A stretch of DNA of 64,000 bases from Cacajao melanocephalus (GCA_963573385.1 CAUYLG010039358.1:1-64000); one strand, 5' to 3'; positions 37,328-50,606 are shown, numbered from the stretch's first letter. Numbers and translations are program-made. The notes: generated by a model from the sequence alone, not told the origin.

Positions 37328-39034
37328 TGTTGAAAAGAATATTGAACTAATAGTCTAAGGTTAACATTGATAATCAATTGCTTTGAAAATTTGCACCAAT
37401 ACTTCTGAAACTCAGTTTAATTATCTTAATTGTATTGTATTAAATGTGATACTCTTGAAAATCATCAAAGCCCTCTTTAAGCTCTAGATTACAATTAAAG
37501 TATAAAATTGCATTACTACTAGAATAAAACTGTGTCCATAAAAGTTAAATTGACTAGCTTTGATTTATCTTTCTTGCTCTTAAAGAGATATGGAGATTAA
37601 GTGTTACTGTATCTGATATTGTTCTAGACTAACTACATTTACTATTTTTCAAAGAGCAGTTACTGTTCAACTGCTATTTTAGCTGTTTAATTTTTGCATT
37701 AAAAATATATGCATATATATGAAGAGACTAATTTTCTTCCTCCTACCTTGCTTGGCATTAAATTAGATTTATTACATTCAAATCTACAGTTTGCATAATT
37801 GATCCTCTTGTATCCCTATATTTAACACAGAAAATATATCTTTCAGAGTTCTACAGCTTTTAAACGTTTATGAATACCCTCTATTGTCTTGATTATACTT
37901 GATTATTCCAGTGAGGCACATAATAGATTATGAAAATCTGCTAAACAATTGAAGTAATAATTTAAATAAAACACCATTTTACACTACAATATTGTTTAAA
38001 TAAAATCGTGTTAAAATAGTCTCACAAATTTACTCTGGAATAAAGGCTTGTGAAATAGAAACATGTTGTCCAGTCAGTTGTCTTTCCATTTAAAAATAAC
38101 TGAGCTCTTTACATTTTATTTTTTTCTGTTAATTAGACATGTAAGATGTAGATCATGCTTAAATGACAGTAATAATTCTTAATAATATTTTGAAACATAA
38201 TTCATGCTACTAGTCCTAGCTTTGTGCTATTTAAAACATTTAACTTACTTTTCTTCTTGGGAGTACTTCTGCCAGGCTGAGTTCATTTATCTAAATTAAA
38301 TTTAATACACTTGTAATATTATCACCTTTAAAATTCATATTAGTATATTGTACTCAAATTTCTTCTACTTGGAGGAATCACAGATTTAATCTTGTATATT
38401 TAAATTTGAAATTGATATCAAGGTGTCCAGTCATATTTGAGACAGCCCATTTGAGAAATGTAATATATAATTTATAACTATTAATGTATCAGAAACATTG
38501 TGGTACAGTGAACAAAGTATAAAATTGGTGAAATGTAAAAGATGATCTATGTCTTTAGTCTTTCAGTACATAGTAAGCAACAGAAATGAATTTTCTCAAA
38601 TGTTTCAGGTTCTTTTTGTTTCAGTGATGTGTAGAATATTTTGTGAGATAGAGAGCTGGGTTACATTTGCTATTGAAGAGTAAACTTCTTCAACTTTATG
38701 ATTTAATTCACCACAAGTCATTAAACAGATTCTAAATTATCAATGATTTCATGAATTATTATAAAAGGCATATCTATCAAGACCTCTTATATAAACATAA
38801 AATTTGTTTTAAAAAATTACCAAGAACTATAATAGGATTTATTTACTTGCTATTTTAACATTAGAAACTTCATTATAGTAAAATCTTAAAAGGTTTCATT
38901 ACTAAATAGGTTTCCCAAATGTATTTACTGTATCATAAAAGAAAAGCCAACATGTTTGTATGCCACTTAATGTAAAAGACAGAGACATCTGAAGAACTGG
39001 AAGTGCCTTCCTTTAAAAATAAAAGCTAAATTTT
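37328..39034. other. Unassigned AT-rich DNA
   Basis: About 1.7 kb, no gene or repeat recognised. Confidence 0.5.
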
Positions 39035-39170
39035 ATTAACTGATTATGTATCTTGGACCTTTTTGAAGTTGTTCACCTCTATTATAAAGTCATATGATTC
39101 TCACAACTTTATGGAGTAGTTACTGATATTATGTTTATTTTATAAAAAATACAACTGAGATTAGAAGTGA
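39035..39170 (+). mobile_element. MIR fragment
   Basis: Order 'gattatgtatcttggacc', 'gtcatatgattctcacaactttatggagtagttac', 'ttattttataaaaaatacaactgagattagaagtgag' follows the MIR 3' half. It abuts the LTR below. Confidence 0.7.
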
Positions 39171-39405
39171 GGGAATGTGTTCTCTTTCCAGGTCCATGAG
39201 GGGGCGTAGCTTTTTTTCCAGGTCCATGGCCATGAATTTCCCAGGGCCATGCCCACTTCCCATCTCTCTCCATCCGGCAGATTCAATGGTTTATGTTTGA
39301 ATTTCCAGGGCACGGGAAGAAACTAAAAGTCAATCACTCCAGCAGAAGTTCTGAGGAATCCCTTTCATTGGCCCAGGGTCAAGGAGAAGGTGGGGGTTTC
39401 TCCAA

Positions 39406-39420
39406 GGATAAAAGTCTGTG
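39406..39420 (+). promoter_or_regulatory. Putative LTR TATA box
   Basis: ATAAAAG in a GC-rich context with an inverted CCAAT box about 35 bp upstream. Activity is inferred only. Confidence 0.45.
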
Positions 39421-39568
39421 CTCCTTCACCTGCTCCGGATTTCCAACTTTCTGGAATCCCCTCCCACCCGGTGGGAGCTCCCTCTGGGATTTCTCCTCTG
39501 GAATCCCGTTCCACACTCTTCGTGGAAGCCTTTCTCTTCTTCTCCTTTCCTTCTCTTTTCTCTACCTA

Positions 39569-39574
39569 AATAAA
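39569..39574 (+). terminator. LTR poly(A) signal
   Basis: AATAAA placed as expected at the R-U5 side of the LTR. Confidence 0.55.
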
Positions 39575-39690
39575 ATCACCTTTCTGCAACACTGTTTTGG
39601 GTCTGAAATTTTACTTTGTGAGCATATGGTTCAGCTGAAGCAGCGCCACCACTTATTCTTTAAGAGGTTGGAGGCCAGGAACCCACAACA

Positions 39691-40128
39691 TCCAGGAAGA
39701 AACCCGATTACAGAAGCACTAGGTAAAATGCACAGCTGGTAATTATCAAGGCAATAATACACACCAAAGTATTATAATTCTGGAATCTTTGGTTTTAGGT
39801 ACAATGCTTTCTTGTACAATCCCTTTAAATTATTGAAAATACTCCAAATAATGGATAGGAATGATGTAGCAAATCTCACTCCCAAGTACAAATTTCTGTA
39901 ATCCTCCAATGCTAATGAAAAAATGAAAGAAAAAACACTTAAAGCATGGGGAAAAAAAAAAAAAAAACAACACTTAAAGCAGAAAACAAAAGTTGTTAGG
40001 GCAATGGTGGACCTAAAAACTATATGTCAGACCCAAACTCACTCGGGCAAGGGGCACATTCACAGTTACAGACACTGAGATGGAATTCTGAATAAACCAA
40101 CTGATGCAAACCAGTCATGAAAGCCTAT
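39691..40128. other. Unassigned DNA with poly-A flanked by 12-bp repeats
   Basis: Contains 16 A residues (39952-39967) between two copies of acacttaaagca (39935-39946 and 39970-39981). Otherwise unassigned. Confidence 0.6.
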
Positions 40129-40564
40129 TGTATTAGTTTCCTAGGGATGACTTAAAAGTACCACAAAGAGCTTAGCTTAAAATGGTAGAAAGTTACCCTG
40201 TCACAGTTATGGACATTAGAGGTTCAAAATCAAGTTGATGTTATGTCAATCCCCTTTCTGAAGGCTCTAAAGGTTTGTTTTGTCCCTCTTTCTAGCTTGT
40301 GGTAGTTGCTGGTAATCCTTAGTGTTCCTTGGTATGTAGACACATAACTCCATTCTTTGCATCCATGGACACATGGCATTCTCTGTATATGTTGTTTTGC
40401 TATATTTCTTTCTAATAAGGACAACAGTCATTGGATTTAGGGGCTTACCCTAATCTAGTATGACTTCATTTTAGGATCCCATTTTTCAACTAGGTCACAA
40501 TCATAGGTACTAGAAATAAGAATTTAAGCATATCTTCTTGGCAAATGCAATTCAACACACAACA
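40129..40564 (-). mobile_element. MLT1-type MaLR solo LTR, antisense
   Basis: The + strand begins 'tgtattagtttcctagggatgac', passes 'tctgaaggctctaaagg', 'taataaggacaacagtcattggatttagggg' and 'ctaggtcacaatcataggtac', and ends 'ttcaacacacaaca'. This is the complement of an MLT1 LTR with TG and CA ends. The 64-codon minus frame inside it is not a gene. Confidence 0.93.
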
Positions 40565-42754
40565 CCTACCACTTCTCTGTGATGAACAGTATGTATATGG
40601 AGAAAAATGGGTTTTGTATTAATGAGGAACAAATGAAAACATATCACTGAAAATACTCAATATTTATAAGACCTATAGCAATAGTAAATATGAGACAAAT
40701 GTTATGGTTAAATATGTTATTTGAAGAGTATAACTAAAACTATAACAATATAGAAAATATTAATAATGTGTAAAATATCTTAATGACAATCATATAGACA
40801 CTAATCAAACTTACTGCTTCATAGGTAGGTTTTTCTAGAGAATAAATCACTCAATTTGGGTAGTACTATAAATTCTTAATCAGCAATCGAAAGTAATTAT
40901 TAACAATGCTTGGAATATTTGTAACTCAGCTAGGAAACACTAAAATAACTATTAACAAAGCTTGAGATATTAGCAAATTTATCTGGTAAATTCATTCTTA
41001 TGTTAAACAAAGAATTATTTAATGTCTCATCCACTCTCTTTAAACATCCCCATCCCCTCCTTATAACAGATAACAATCTTCTTTCATGAATCATCATTAT
41101 AGACTCTTTTTCAAATATCTAGTAATCCTTGGTTGCCTATTCATGCTCAAAATTAAAGCACCTAGAAGCTGACTATAAATTCTAGGTTCCGAGAGACACT
41201 TGATTGTATGTTAGACTTTACTGTGATTTGACAAGGTCTAAGTAATTTCATTTGTTAAATTCTTAATATTTGTATTTATAGGTTTTTACTTTGAGTTGGT
41301 TAGTTACTTCAGAAAAGAAAGTTTAGATCGCCATCCTGAGGAGGATGAGCAGCCTCAAACATTCTAGGCAGCATTCTCAGTGTTAAATGTACTTGGAGGG
41401 CTCATTGTTAGAAATGCATATTTACTTAATTCCTCAGTTTTCAATATGGCACCCTAACCATAAGCTAGGCAGATATTGCCTGAATCTAAGAGCTCTCTTA
41501 TACACACTTCCAGACAACATATTTACCATCTTTTCTCAGAAGGAGGAGAGGGTGTCAACTCCAGTTTTGGTAATGGATCTAGATTTACAAAGATTTTTAA
41601 CAAATCCACACTCAAACTCTCATGTTCAGGAAAACCTAGCATTTTTATTCCTCAGCTCTCTGGTACAGATTGACTTGCTTCTTGGCTTCTAGAGCTGCAG
41701 ATTGTAAGCTTTCAACTTATTCTCGTCTGCTGTTTTGTATTTTTATATAATATCTTTCCTTTTCTAATTTCTTTGTGTTTGCACATTCATGATTTTTTCT
41801 CTCTGCAATGCCATTACTTTATTGTTCAGAATAAACTGTGTGTTAACATAAATATTCACTAAAATATTGCAGCTGATTTTTGTGGATAACGAAGCAAACA
41901 ATAAAGTAAAATACAAAATAGTGTTCAGTGACAATCCAAATTTAGTTTAAATTAATTATAAAACCACCAATAATATAAATGGATAGATTAGGTTTGGAAA
42001 GCAATAATAAGGAAGATTTTTTTTCTTTATCTCTAATACATAGAAGGTGACTAGGGAACCATTCAAATTCCAAAATTTTTTTACTTTCTTAATTTTATGA
42101 GACTTAGTTTTTAAATTGTTAACTTTGTGTAGCAAGAGGAATGTACCATTTAATTATCCAACAGTTTCAAATGGCACTGTGAAGAGAGATTTGGTAGTGA
42201 AGTAAATTTGGTATTTAGCACATGAGAATGCAAAATATAAAGATAAATTACAATGATTTACAATATTAAATATGTTTTATAGTTAAAATAATATTGGTAT
42301 AGAAACTTAGGGACACATAATAATGCATAGGTCTAGAACTGTTCACAGTTATAGCACATCATTTATAATAGTGATGTTATCACTACTATAATAAATTTAT
42401 GCATCAAATTTTAAATGTAAATGCGTCAAATTAAGAAAATTAATCTAACATGTTACATAACAGGTGGTAGATTATTTTCACAATTGCTAGAAAACTGCTT
42501 AAAGCAATACCCAAATTGATTCATTGAGTGTATGATAATTTATTACATTTAAAGGGGAAAACCTTATGCCTCCATTCTTTTCAGTATGGGCTTATCATAC
42601 TTAATGAAATTCATTGGACCTATAAATGCATAATCTAAATAGAGATATTATACTTTTAGATAATAAAAAAACTATGGCATTATATTTTAAGGTATTCATC
42701 ATGAATGAGTTTTTGAATAATAATAAATTATTTTTAAATGAAAGTTTTTAATTT
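40565..42754. other. Unassigned AT-rich DNA
   Basis: About 2.2 kb. Overlapping 101- and 65-codon + frames at 41387-41692 lie in two frames of the same DNA and show no domain. No repeat recognised. Confidence 0.5.
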
Positions 42755-43100
42755 CGATGCCTGCTGTTCAATTTCCTGGAGAATTCCCTGTACACCTTAA
42801 TGCAGTTAAACCTGAGCGTGACTGACCTTTAGACCTAGATACTGCATTCTGTTCTTATTCAATGTGAGAATTCTCCTTCATCTCTATATGTGAAACTGCC
42901 TATACTCTCTGACCTGTGAAACTACACTTAAGCTCTGATCTCCAATAAACCTCAAGTCCCCCATGACCTGATATAAGCCCTTCACCCCCTCAGGCGGCAG
43001 AGCAGCTCATTCTTGAAGCTACTTCCTTAGTCAAAGTATTTTGTAAAGAAAAGTCTGGACACACAATACAGTCTCTTACTAAATTCTCCTTTCTGGAACA
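42755..43100 (+). other. Possible eroded LTR, family unknown
   Basis: A GC-richer block containing 'ccaataaacctcaag' (poly(A)-like), 'gatataagcccttcaccccctcaggcgg' and 'gagcagctcattcttgaagc', which together look like an LTR core. The boundaries and family are not determined. Confidence 0.3.
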
Positions 43101-44752
43101 TGGGGTTATGGCTTGGATTTAGCATTAGGCTACTGTCATGCTTAGATCAGGCTCCTCAGTGAAGTTAGAACATGCTAGAAATTTCTTGCATCTTCCTTTT
43201 TTAAGGATATGAAGTTAATTTATTACAAAATGATTTTTAGGTTTAATTACCCAGGCTTTAAATTGCTTCAACAAATTTTGGCAGATGTATTAGAATAAAT
43301 CTTTATTCTATGGAGTACAGAAATAGGTCTTTTTTCTCCATTCCCTGGGCTAATATCTAAATTTAAATGGACCCTAAAAATCTCTGTTTAAACTCCTCTA
43401 ATTTTCTCTAACACAATAAGAGAAAGAATTCAGTGCAGAGAAGTTTGATCATAACATTTATAGGCCCTGTACACATAGTTAAGAAACCTCATGGCAAGCC
43501 TGTGATTTTGTCCAGGATACTGGACGTGATTATTATACATAATTCTCCAGTTGTTGCTAGTCTAAAGATTATTCTTGCCTGTATTCTTACAGATGCCAAT
43601 GATAGAACATTTTCATCTTTACTTGCTTTTTTTAAGTCAATATTTGTTTTCTGTTTGCTTTCAGATGAGAAAATTAACAACATACTTGAACAGTCATGTC
43701 ACAGGGATGAACCTTTATGTTTCTCTCAGTGTCTATATAAAAACTGTATTTCGTTTGAAGGATGCACTATTCTTCCCAAAATGTGGGTGATTAAATGCTT
43801 TGTGTATCTTCTAAGGAAGTTTTCATAGAAGAATCTCTTTAGCTTCTTAAGGGACTTACCAAACAGTCACTGTATCTCCAAACATAAATTGAAAGATTAT
43901 TAATCTCTCATCCATCATCTGCTGCATGACATCTGCAAAGCAGGCAGCTCTTAACTGATGGTTTATGGGTCACTAAGAACTTTTTTCAATCAGCCACCAA
44001 GAAATAATTTAGGACATTTTGAAAATTATGAGGTACAGTTATCAATTGGTAATCATTTCTCTGAAATAGCCTTTTCAAAGCTGAGGCTCTAGAAAGCCAG
44101 AACTGTACTCATAATGTCCTCTTATTTGGCATCATTAAGTTTTCTCTTATTATTCACCATTCTAGGGCTTTCTGGTGATCATACCTTCTTTCCTTTGTAT
44201 ATAAAAGATTTAGAAAATCTTCAGTATTACCCACTCAAAACCAAAGCAATATAACATATTCTAGCATGCTACATTGTAATTTGGGGTGCTATAGTTAGGG
44301 CATATCTACTCTTTAGACATGTCCATACATTTACTAGAAACTTTGGCCAATATAATTCTGGAAAATAATTTAAATTTGTTACAGCATTATGCTCTTCAAA
44401 CCTTACTTATAAGTGATAGTATATGTCACTTTTTCTGCCCATTTATTAACCTCATATGATATAGAAGACACTGACCTTTTCATTCAACTCTACCCTGATG
44501 CAACAGCTTGAATCCTAGCACATTAATGCAAATTCCTGATTAAATAATATCTGGTACTGTCAGTTGGCTATTAGTAAAGTCATTGAATTGTAAAATAATT
44601 TGGAAAAAAATTTCTGACATTTTAGAAAAGTGCACTGATGGTAGATTTGCAATAACCACTTATTTTAATTGTTTTTAGAAAACAGGTAAATTAGAATTAT
44701 TTTCATAAACTTGTTGGTGAATAATCCAGACTTTTTCTTTAAGTAGGCTATT
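43101..44752. other. Unassigned AT-rich DNA
   Basis: Holds a 131-codon + frame (43433-43828) with no homology that I recognise, a skewed hydrophobic composition and a competing frame in another register (43575-43790). I treat it as chance. Confidence 0.5.
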
Positions 44753-45180
44753 ATTATGGTTTGAATTATGTGTCCCTCAGAAAGATATGTTGGAGTCTTA
44801 ATCCTCATCATCACAGAATATGACCTTATTTGGAAATATAGGTCTTTACAAAAGTGATTGAGTTAGAATGAAGACATTAGAGTGGGCTCTAGTCTAATAT
44901 GACTGATGTCTATAAAAAAAGGGAGGGGAAAATTCAGACACTGATACAGACATGCATAAGGGAAAGACAATGTTAATAGACATAGGGCGAGGACTGCCAT
45001 CTACAAGCCAAAGGGGCGTGCATTCACAGATCCTGCCCTAACAGTCCTCAGAAGGAGGCAACCATGGGCACGCTTTGACTTTCCACTTTTAGCCTCCAAA
45101 ATTTTGAGACAATGCATTTTTGTTGTTCAAGCCACTCAGTCTTTGGCACTTTGTTATGGGAGGGTTAACCAACTAACATA
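44753..45180 (+). mobile_element. MLT1-type MaLR solo LTR, sense
   Basis: Starts 'tattatggtttgaattatgtgtccc' and proceeds through 'agatatgttggagtcttaatcc', 'gaccttatttggaaatataggtctttac', 'ctacaagccaaagg', 'cagtcctcagaaggaggcaacc' and 'tttgagacaatgcatttttgttg', ending 'caactaacata'. Complete length for the family. Confidence 0.95.
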
Positions 45181-45599
45181 GCCATAGTTTGTTTTATCAT
45201 TGTGCAGATGTTGCCTACATTGATCATAGCATAAGAATCAAACACTTTTATTAAGATTTAGCAAACCAAATGCTACACAGACCCATATTTAAAACATCTG
45301 ACTCTTTTAAGTGGGAAGAAAGAATTGAATGTATATATATAATCTATCTTCTTTTTGTTTCAGAGCTATCACTCACCTGTGGTTCTTCTACTACCTCACT
45401 GGCTGTTTCTTCTTGTCTATTTTTTTTTTCTCCTTCTCTCTTCAACCACTAAGTATTCTGGAGTTCTGTTGATACCTTTTCTTTCTCTGCTTCATAGTTA
45501 GAAAGTTTTATTCTTTCATGGATATATATATATAGATGTCACTGATATATTCATTTTTCCCCTAGTGAATTCAATGTGATTTTCTCCTTCATGTCTCTG
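45181..45599. other. Unassigned DNA
   Basis: Nothing recognised beyond a short (AT)n run at about 45520-45534. Confidence 0.5.
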
Positions 45600-46345
45600 T
45601 AAGGGGCAACTCTTATCATTCCAATTACTTATTTAAAAATCTTGCAGTTATCCTTAACATTCTTTTTTTTTCTTTTTTTTTTCTCTCTCTCCCTCTTTTT
45701 CTGACCTCACATCCATTCTGTCAAAATATACTTCAGGTTAAAACTTCAAATGTATCGCTATTCTTACTTCCACTTGCAACCTTCTCTTTTTTAATGCTGA
45801 TCCACATAATTGTCATGTTGTGCCAAAATGATTGCAGTAACTTACCATCTGGTTATTCTACTTCTGTGATTATTCCTCAGGCATCTTTTCTGTCAGATAA
45901 CCACAAGAATTATTATGAAATTTAGGACATATTATATGACATTTCTGTTTACAACTATATAATACCTTTTTGTTATCAGTATATTAAAAAAGTCGTAGGT
46001 ATTACTAAGGACCTAGAATGTTCTATATCATCTTAAACTGCTGTAAATTGCTGTTACAATTTTTTACAACTTGCTTTTTCGTCTTACTGGAACATATTTC
46101 CCCAAATGTTTATAACATCTACATCTACTTTGTTAGTTCTTTCAGATTTCTAATTAAACTCACCTAATGAGTGAGATCTTACCTAACCACCCTCTATAAA
46201 ATAGACACCTTCACCCAATAAAACAAACATTTATTTTCCCACATTTTACTTGTTCTTCAGGGTATACTCCCCATTTACATGTTCCTTTTTATTTTCATCA
46301 CTGATATGTAGACATCATGAAATGGATGTTTGTTTTGGTTTGTTT
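45600..46345 (+). mobile_element. LINE-2 (L2) 3' region, sense
   Basis: Order 'cttgcagttatccttaac', 'cacatccattctgtcaaaatatac', 'gattgcagtaacttaccatctgg', then 'gtgagatcttacctaaccaccctctataaaat' follows L2 near its 3' end. A pyrimidine tract (45661-45701) has expanded inside. Strongly diverged. Confidence 0.5.
45661..45701 (+). repeat. Polypyrimidine tract
   Basis: About 40 consecutive T and C residues, mostly T runs then CT repeats. Confidence 0.9.
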
Positions 46346-47254
46346 TTCTTTGATGTAACCCCAGTTATTTGAGGGTTGCAGTCCTGCTAAATCCACAGTA
46401 AACAAGTGATGACTCAACAAATAAATCATACCACCTTATGAATTTAAGTTGATGTTGAGAGACTAGAACATAGGAGACCTTACAGAAAAATAATCCCCTT
46501 TTATTGTAGGCATTTAAAAGTATCACAAAGCATCAACATTTGTGTTATTTTTATGTTCCAATATATATAATTGTCAGTAACATTTAGTGTAACTTGTACA
46601 AATGAGGCGTTCTCATTAATATTCTAAAACAATAATATTTTCTTCTTTTAAAATAACTAATTTGACATCCATTTTGGATTAAAATGTTGTAAGAGCTGTA
46701 CACATGTTCTAGCTCAGTCAGAGAACAATTATTGTTTAAAACTGAAAGTAAACTAATTTAAAACCAAGGTGTTAAGACAGAAACCTACAGAAAATGAAAT
46801 ATAGGACATGTGAAAATCAAGTTTTACATAAATTTGAAAGCATATAACACTTGTTAGATTAAAATACTCAAAAATAAAGAGAAACATTTAAAATATTGCA
46901 TTTGTGGAATTTGCTGAAAGTCCTAATGCCAGACATGTATAGAAACATTTAGGCAGGCAAGGAAAAAATAGGAAGTGTTCTATTCTGACACTCTTTGGAT
47001 TGTACTGAAGAGCTTTAATAACTTTGCCTTGCTCTTGGGCATTAAATACGAGTAAGTTGGCTAGAAGTAGAATGTCAATTTATGCTAAAGTGACGGAGTT
47101 AATTGTATGAAAATAATTCTACCTATGATATATTCAGAAATAGTATTTTTAGCTAAATTCTAATAATAATACAGTTAAAATTATAAAAATGCGGTAAGTA
47201 TTTTGTTTTGTGTATGCACATCTGTTCAGTGCTTTGCTTATGTGGTGTCTTCGT
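46346..47254. other. Unassigned AT-rich DNA
   Basis: Nothing recognised. Confidence 0.5.
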
Positions 47255-47345
47255 GGGAAGCACACAATTATTATTTCTATTCTTTTTAAGTGAGGAAATT
47301 GATAATCAGAGAATTCACACAAATATAAAGTGGGAGAGCATGAAT
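47255..47345 (+). mobile_element. Probable MIR fragment
   Basis: 'aattattatttctattctttttaagtgaggaaattgataatcagagaattcacac' followed by 'aaagtgggagagcatgaatg' follows the MIR core. Short and diverged. Confidence 0.55.
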
Positions 47346-48104
47346 GTCCTCAGTAAATTTATGTGGCTTCTGGGTTCCACTTTTTTTTCAATATTCTTTT
47401 GTTGTTATCATAGTAATTCCTAATGAATCATGCAAGTCTCCGTCTACACATTTTAAAATGTGCTGTAACTGCTTCCCTGTGAAGAGGCATATTCTTCTAC
47501 ATCCTTCAGAATCCAGGCTGGCTTTCTGGCTTGCTTTAACCAAGAGAAGATGTTTTGGAAGTTGAAGTTTTGGAGTCTATACCTTAGTAGGTATTCCAGC
47601 ATTAGCGTTTTTCAATTTTAAAACTTTTGTGTTACACTGATGCAATTAAAAAGAGAACTAGTCTAAACCACTAAAGGAGAACCAAAGTGCCCCACTTGAA
47701 AATAAGCACCACTTCCAGACACGCCTGTGAGAATCTTTTAGAAACTACATTCAGAGTTAAGCTGTCAATTGATTGCGAAAAAATCACCAAAGTGAAATAA
47801 AAATACACCATCACAAAATGAAATAAATCAGCATTGTTTTATGGATTTAGGTTGTGAGATGGTTTGTTCATACCAACAGTTAACTAAAATATCTGCATTG
47901 GTAAATGAAGTATAATTAAGATGGAGAAAATCATAATTATTACCAAATAACTAGATATGTCTTTATGTACTTATCTTAGGTATTTAAATTCTTCACAATA
48001 TCAATACATATAACATATTTTCAATGGTTTCTCTCTTTTTTTACCGTTATAATAATAAAATTAATTTTCATAATTCTTATAGTACACCAAGTCTTAGCCA
48101 CTCA
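47346..48104. other. Unassigned DNA
   Basis: No gene or named repeat. A 73-codon + frame at 47344-47565 has no domain. Confidence 0.5.
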
Positions 48105-48950
48105 TGTGACTCGATAATACTTCTGATAGAGGCAGAAGGCAGAGAAACTCTAGGTAGACAGGGGTGAGTCCCTGACAAAACCCCACCTTCAAGACAAAAA
48201 GCCTCAAACCCGCTGCCCAAGGTGACTATTTCTATCCCTGTTTGCCTGTTCTCTCCCGATTTGTTCTTTCTGATTAATATATTTTTACCAATCAAATGTT
48301 GGTTTTTCCAAAACTACCTGTGGCTTGCCCTACCCCTGCAGTCTTGTGCGTATCAAGACCCCAGACTCTGCTGGTAGAAGTGAAGAAGCAGCTCAACGTC
48401 TGGGAGAGGCAATTTGACTTTAGAAGAGAGAGGCAGAGAGGCAGCTAGACTCCAGGGCAGAATGGCCTACCTTTCCCGTTCCATTCTTCACTGAGAGTTG
48501 CTTTCATTACTTAATTGCATTCTCCAAATTCATCATCCTTCAATTTGTCCATGTGACCTTATTCTTCTTGGGCACTGGACAAGAGTTCAGGACCCACCAA
48601 GTGTTGGTACCCAAAAATGCTCTCACACTAGCCCTTTGTTCTCGCTGGCAGAGGACAACCACCCACATAATGAAGCAAAGGGCTCACTGAGCTGACAACA
48701 CACCACTGTACACAGGGTAGACAGTGGAGCTAAGAGAGCATTGTGACATGCCCTCTGGGGCCTTGGGGTTGCAGGCATCCTCAACTGGAGGCTGCTAAAG
48801 GCCCTGCATGGAGTTTACTCCTGCTGGCCAGTTCCCTGACTTGTTTGCTCAAATGCTCCCTCCCATGAGGTGTAGAGCGTAGTGGGCTGAGTATTAGGAG
48901 GTACCCCTGTCGTGAGTTCAGCAAACGGGTCAAGGAAAAATCCTCCATCA
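48105..48950 (+). mobile_element. ERV1-class LTR
   Basis: A GC-richer block. Landmarks include 'ggcagagaaactctaggtagacaggggtgagtccctg', 'gcctgttctctcccgatttgttc', 'aaactacctgtggcttgcccta', a decayed TATA region 'gcgtatcaagacccc', and 'ttgggcactggacaagagttcaggacccacc'. The order fits U3-R-U5 of a class I LTR of about 850 bp. Family not assigned; the right end is approximate. Frames of 65-76 codons inside it are not genes. Confidence 0.6.
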
Positions 48951-50491
48951 TTTCTACATTAAGTATCTGTTTAATCATTATATCATCATATTTACTATAA
49001 TTTATTTGCATTTATTTCAAACTCGATTTTCTAACTTTCGGTCTAAACTCAATTTTCTAACTGATTTTATTTTCAGCTCTACCCAGAAGGGTTAATCTTT
49101 ATTGTAGCTAGAAGTTATAATTTTCAAGTGCTTTAATAAAAGCTTATAAGATAACTTAAATAATTCTATTCATCAAAGTGAACTGGGCTAGACTAAGAAT
49201 ATATTCTGCCTCAATCCAACCATCCAAGCATAGTAAATAATTGTAAGGTAGCGCACTACCATTAAAAAGACCGACAGAAATAGGATAATCTTTAATGCTT
49301 GGCTTCTAGAGTTACCATGGAAATCTCCATCACAACCATGTGCAAGAAAAGTTTCTTAAAAGGTTTAGATAAGAAATCATGCATGTTGTTCCTGCTTATT
49401 TTTGTTGGTAAGAAGTAACTGCCAATTTCAAAGATACATCTTATTCTGATCTGCTACAAAATCTGATTTGGCTGTGACCAGAGAGATATGGGCACCAAGT
49501 TTTGGTAAACAGCTAAAAGAGTCTGCTAATATTATTTTAAGTAATGCTAAATTTATATTAAACACAAATAAAAGTGCTTGATTTTTGCATTCCAGATAAC
49601 AGTAATACAAAAAATATTGAAGGTTTTTTTTGTCATTGTTATTCACCTAGTTATTTCACAATATATACCTTCTAATTTTTTTCTTAAATTTCCCATTTCA
49701 CAATACATAGAAACCAATTCCTTTTTCAATTTCTGCATTAAAAACTTCTTCAAGTCAATTAGTATAATAATTTTGAAAGCTTTTTGTCAAAGCCAAAAGG
49801 AACCTAAAGAGATGTGATAAATAAACTCAATGTCATATCCTAAATGGGATCTGTAACAAACACAATGCCATTAAGTAAAAAATAAAAATATCTTTAAAAA
49901 GTATAAATTTTACTTAATAATAATGTATCAATATTTGTTCATTAATTGTGAGATGTTGCCATGCAGAAGTAATACATTCACAACAGAGGAAATTGGGTAT
50001 TAGTTTTATAAGATAAGCTGTGCTTTATAATTTTTCAGTAAATTTGAAACTATTCTGAAATGAAAATGTTGACCAAAAAAAAAAAGAAAGCCTGTATGAT
50101 CTTTTGTAGAGAAATATAATATAAAATATACTAATACTATTAATTGCCTTGCAATGTATTCTAAACATATATTCAATAATGTTGTAAATATAAGGGAAAG
50201 GTGTTTAGTAAATACTTTCATTCCATAAACATTATCAATATAAGGAATTTATTTATTACAATTCTGGAAAATTGTCAAAGACATTTATTTAATTTGTATT
50301 CTTTATTTAATAGATTTAAGTGTGTAACTTGAAGTTCTATTTTCTCTAGAACCTTTAATGGAAACTATTTCTGCATTGTGAATTTTTATAGAATACCTGT
50401 TTTTCCCTTTAAAAATTTTACTGTAAAAAGTACAATGGTTAACTGAAAGTATTAGAACAGAACCTTATTTTTTGACTAATGGCTTGGAGCG
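48951..50491. other. Unassigned AT-rich DNA
   Basis: About 1.5 kb, no repeat recognised. Frames at 49428-49817 and 50006-50221 lie on opposite strands and lack domains. Confidence 0.5.
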
Positions 50492-50606
50492 ACTCAGGAG
50501 GCTAAGGCAGGGAAATGGCTTGAATATGGGAGGTCGAGGCTGTAGTGAGCCATGTTTGCACCAATGCACTCTAGCCTGGGTGACAGAATAAGACCGTGTC
50601 TAAAAT
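50492..50606 (+). mobile_element. Alu right-monomer fragment
   Basis: 'actcaggaggctaaggcagggaaatggcttga' to 'agcctgggtgacagaataagaccgtgtc' matches the 3' half of an Alu. The left monomer is missing (5' truncated). No clear target-site duplication. Confidence 0.92.

Larger units (their letters stand above)
39176..39690 (+). mobile_element. ERV-type LTR with visible U3-R-U5 signals
   Basis: A GC-richer block in AT-rich DNA. It holds a CCAAT-box complement (attgg, 39368-39372), a TATA-like 'ggataaaagtctgtg' (39406-39420) and AATAAA at 39569-39574, about 160 bp downstream, followed by a U5-like segment ('tttctgcaacactgttttggg'). A 30-bp-period direct repeat of 'tttccaggtccatg' starts at 39185 and 39215, as in LTR enhancers. 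Family not identified and right end uncertain. The 149-codon frame at 39293-39742 spans LTR sequence and is not a real protein. Confidence 0.65.

Noticed and set aside
39293..39742. 149-codon + strand open frame, the longest in the window
   Set aside because: It spans the TATA, poly(A) signal and U5 of an LTR-like block. Length is explained by the higher GC content.
43433..43828. 131-codon + strand open frame
   Set aside because: No recognisable domain, a competing frame in another register, no start context or exon evidence, and AT-rich intergenic surroundings. Chance frame.
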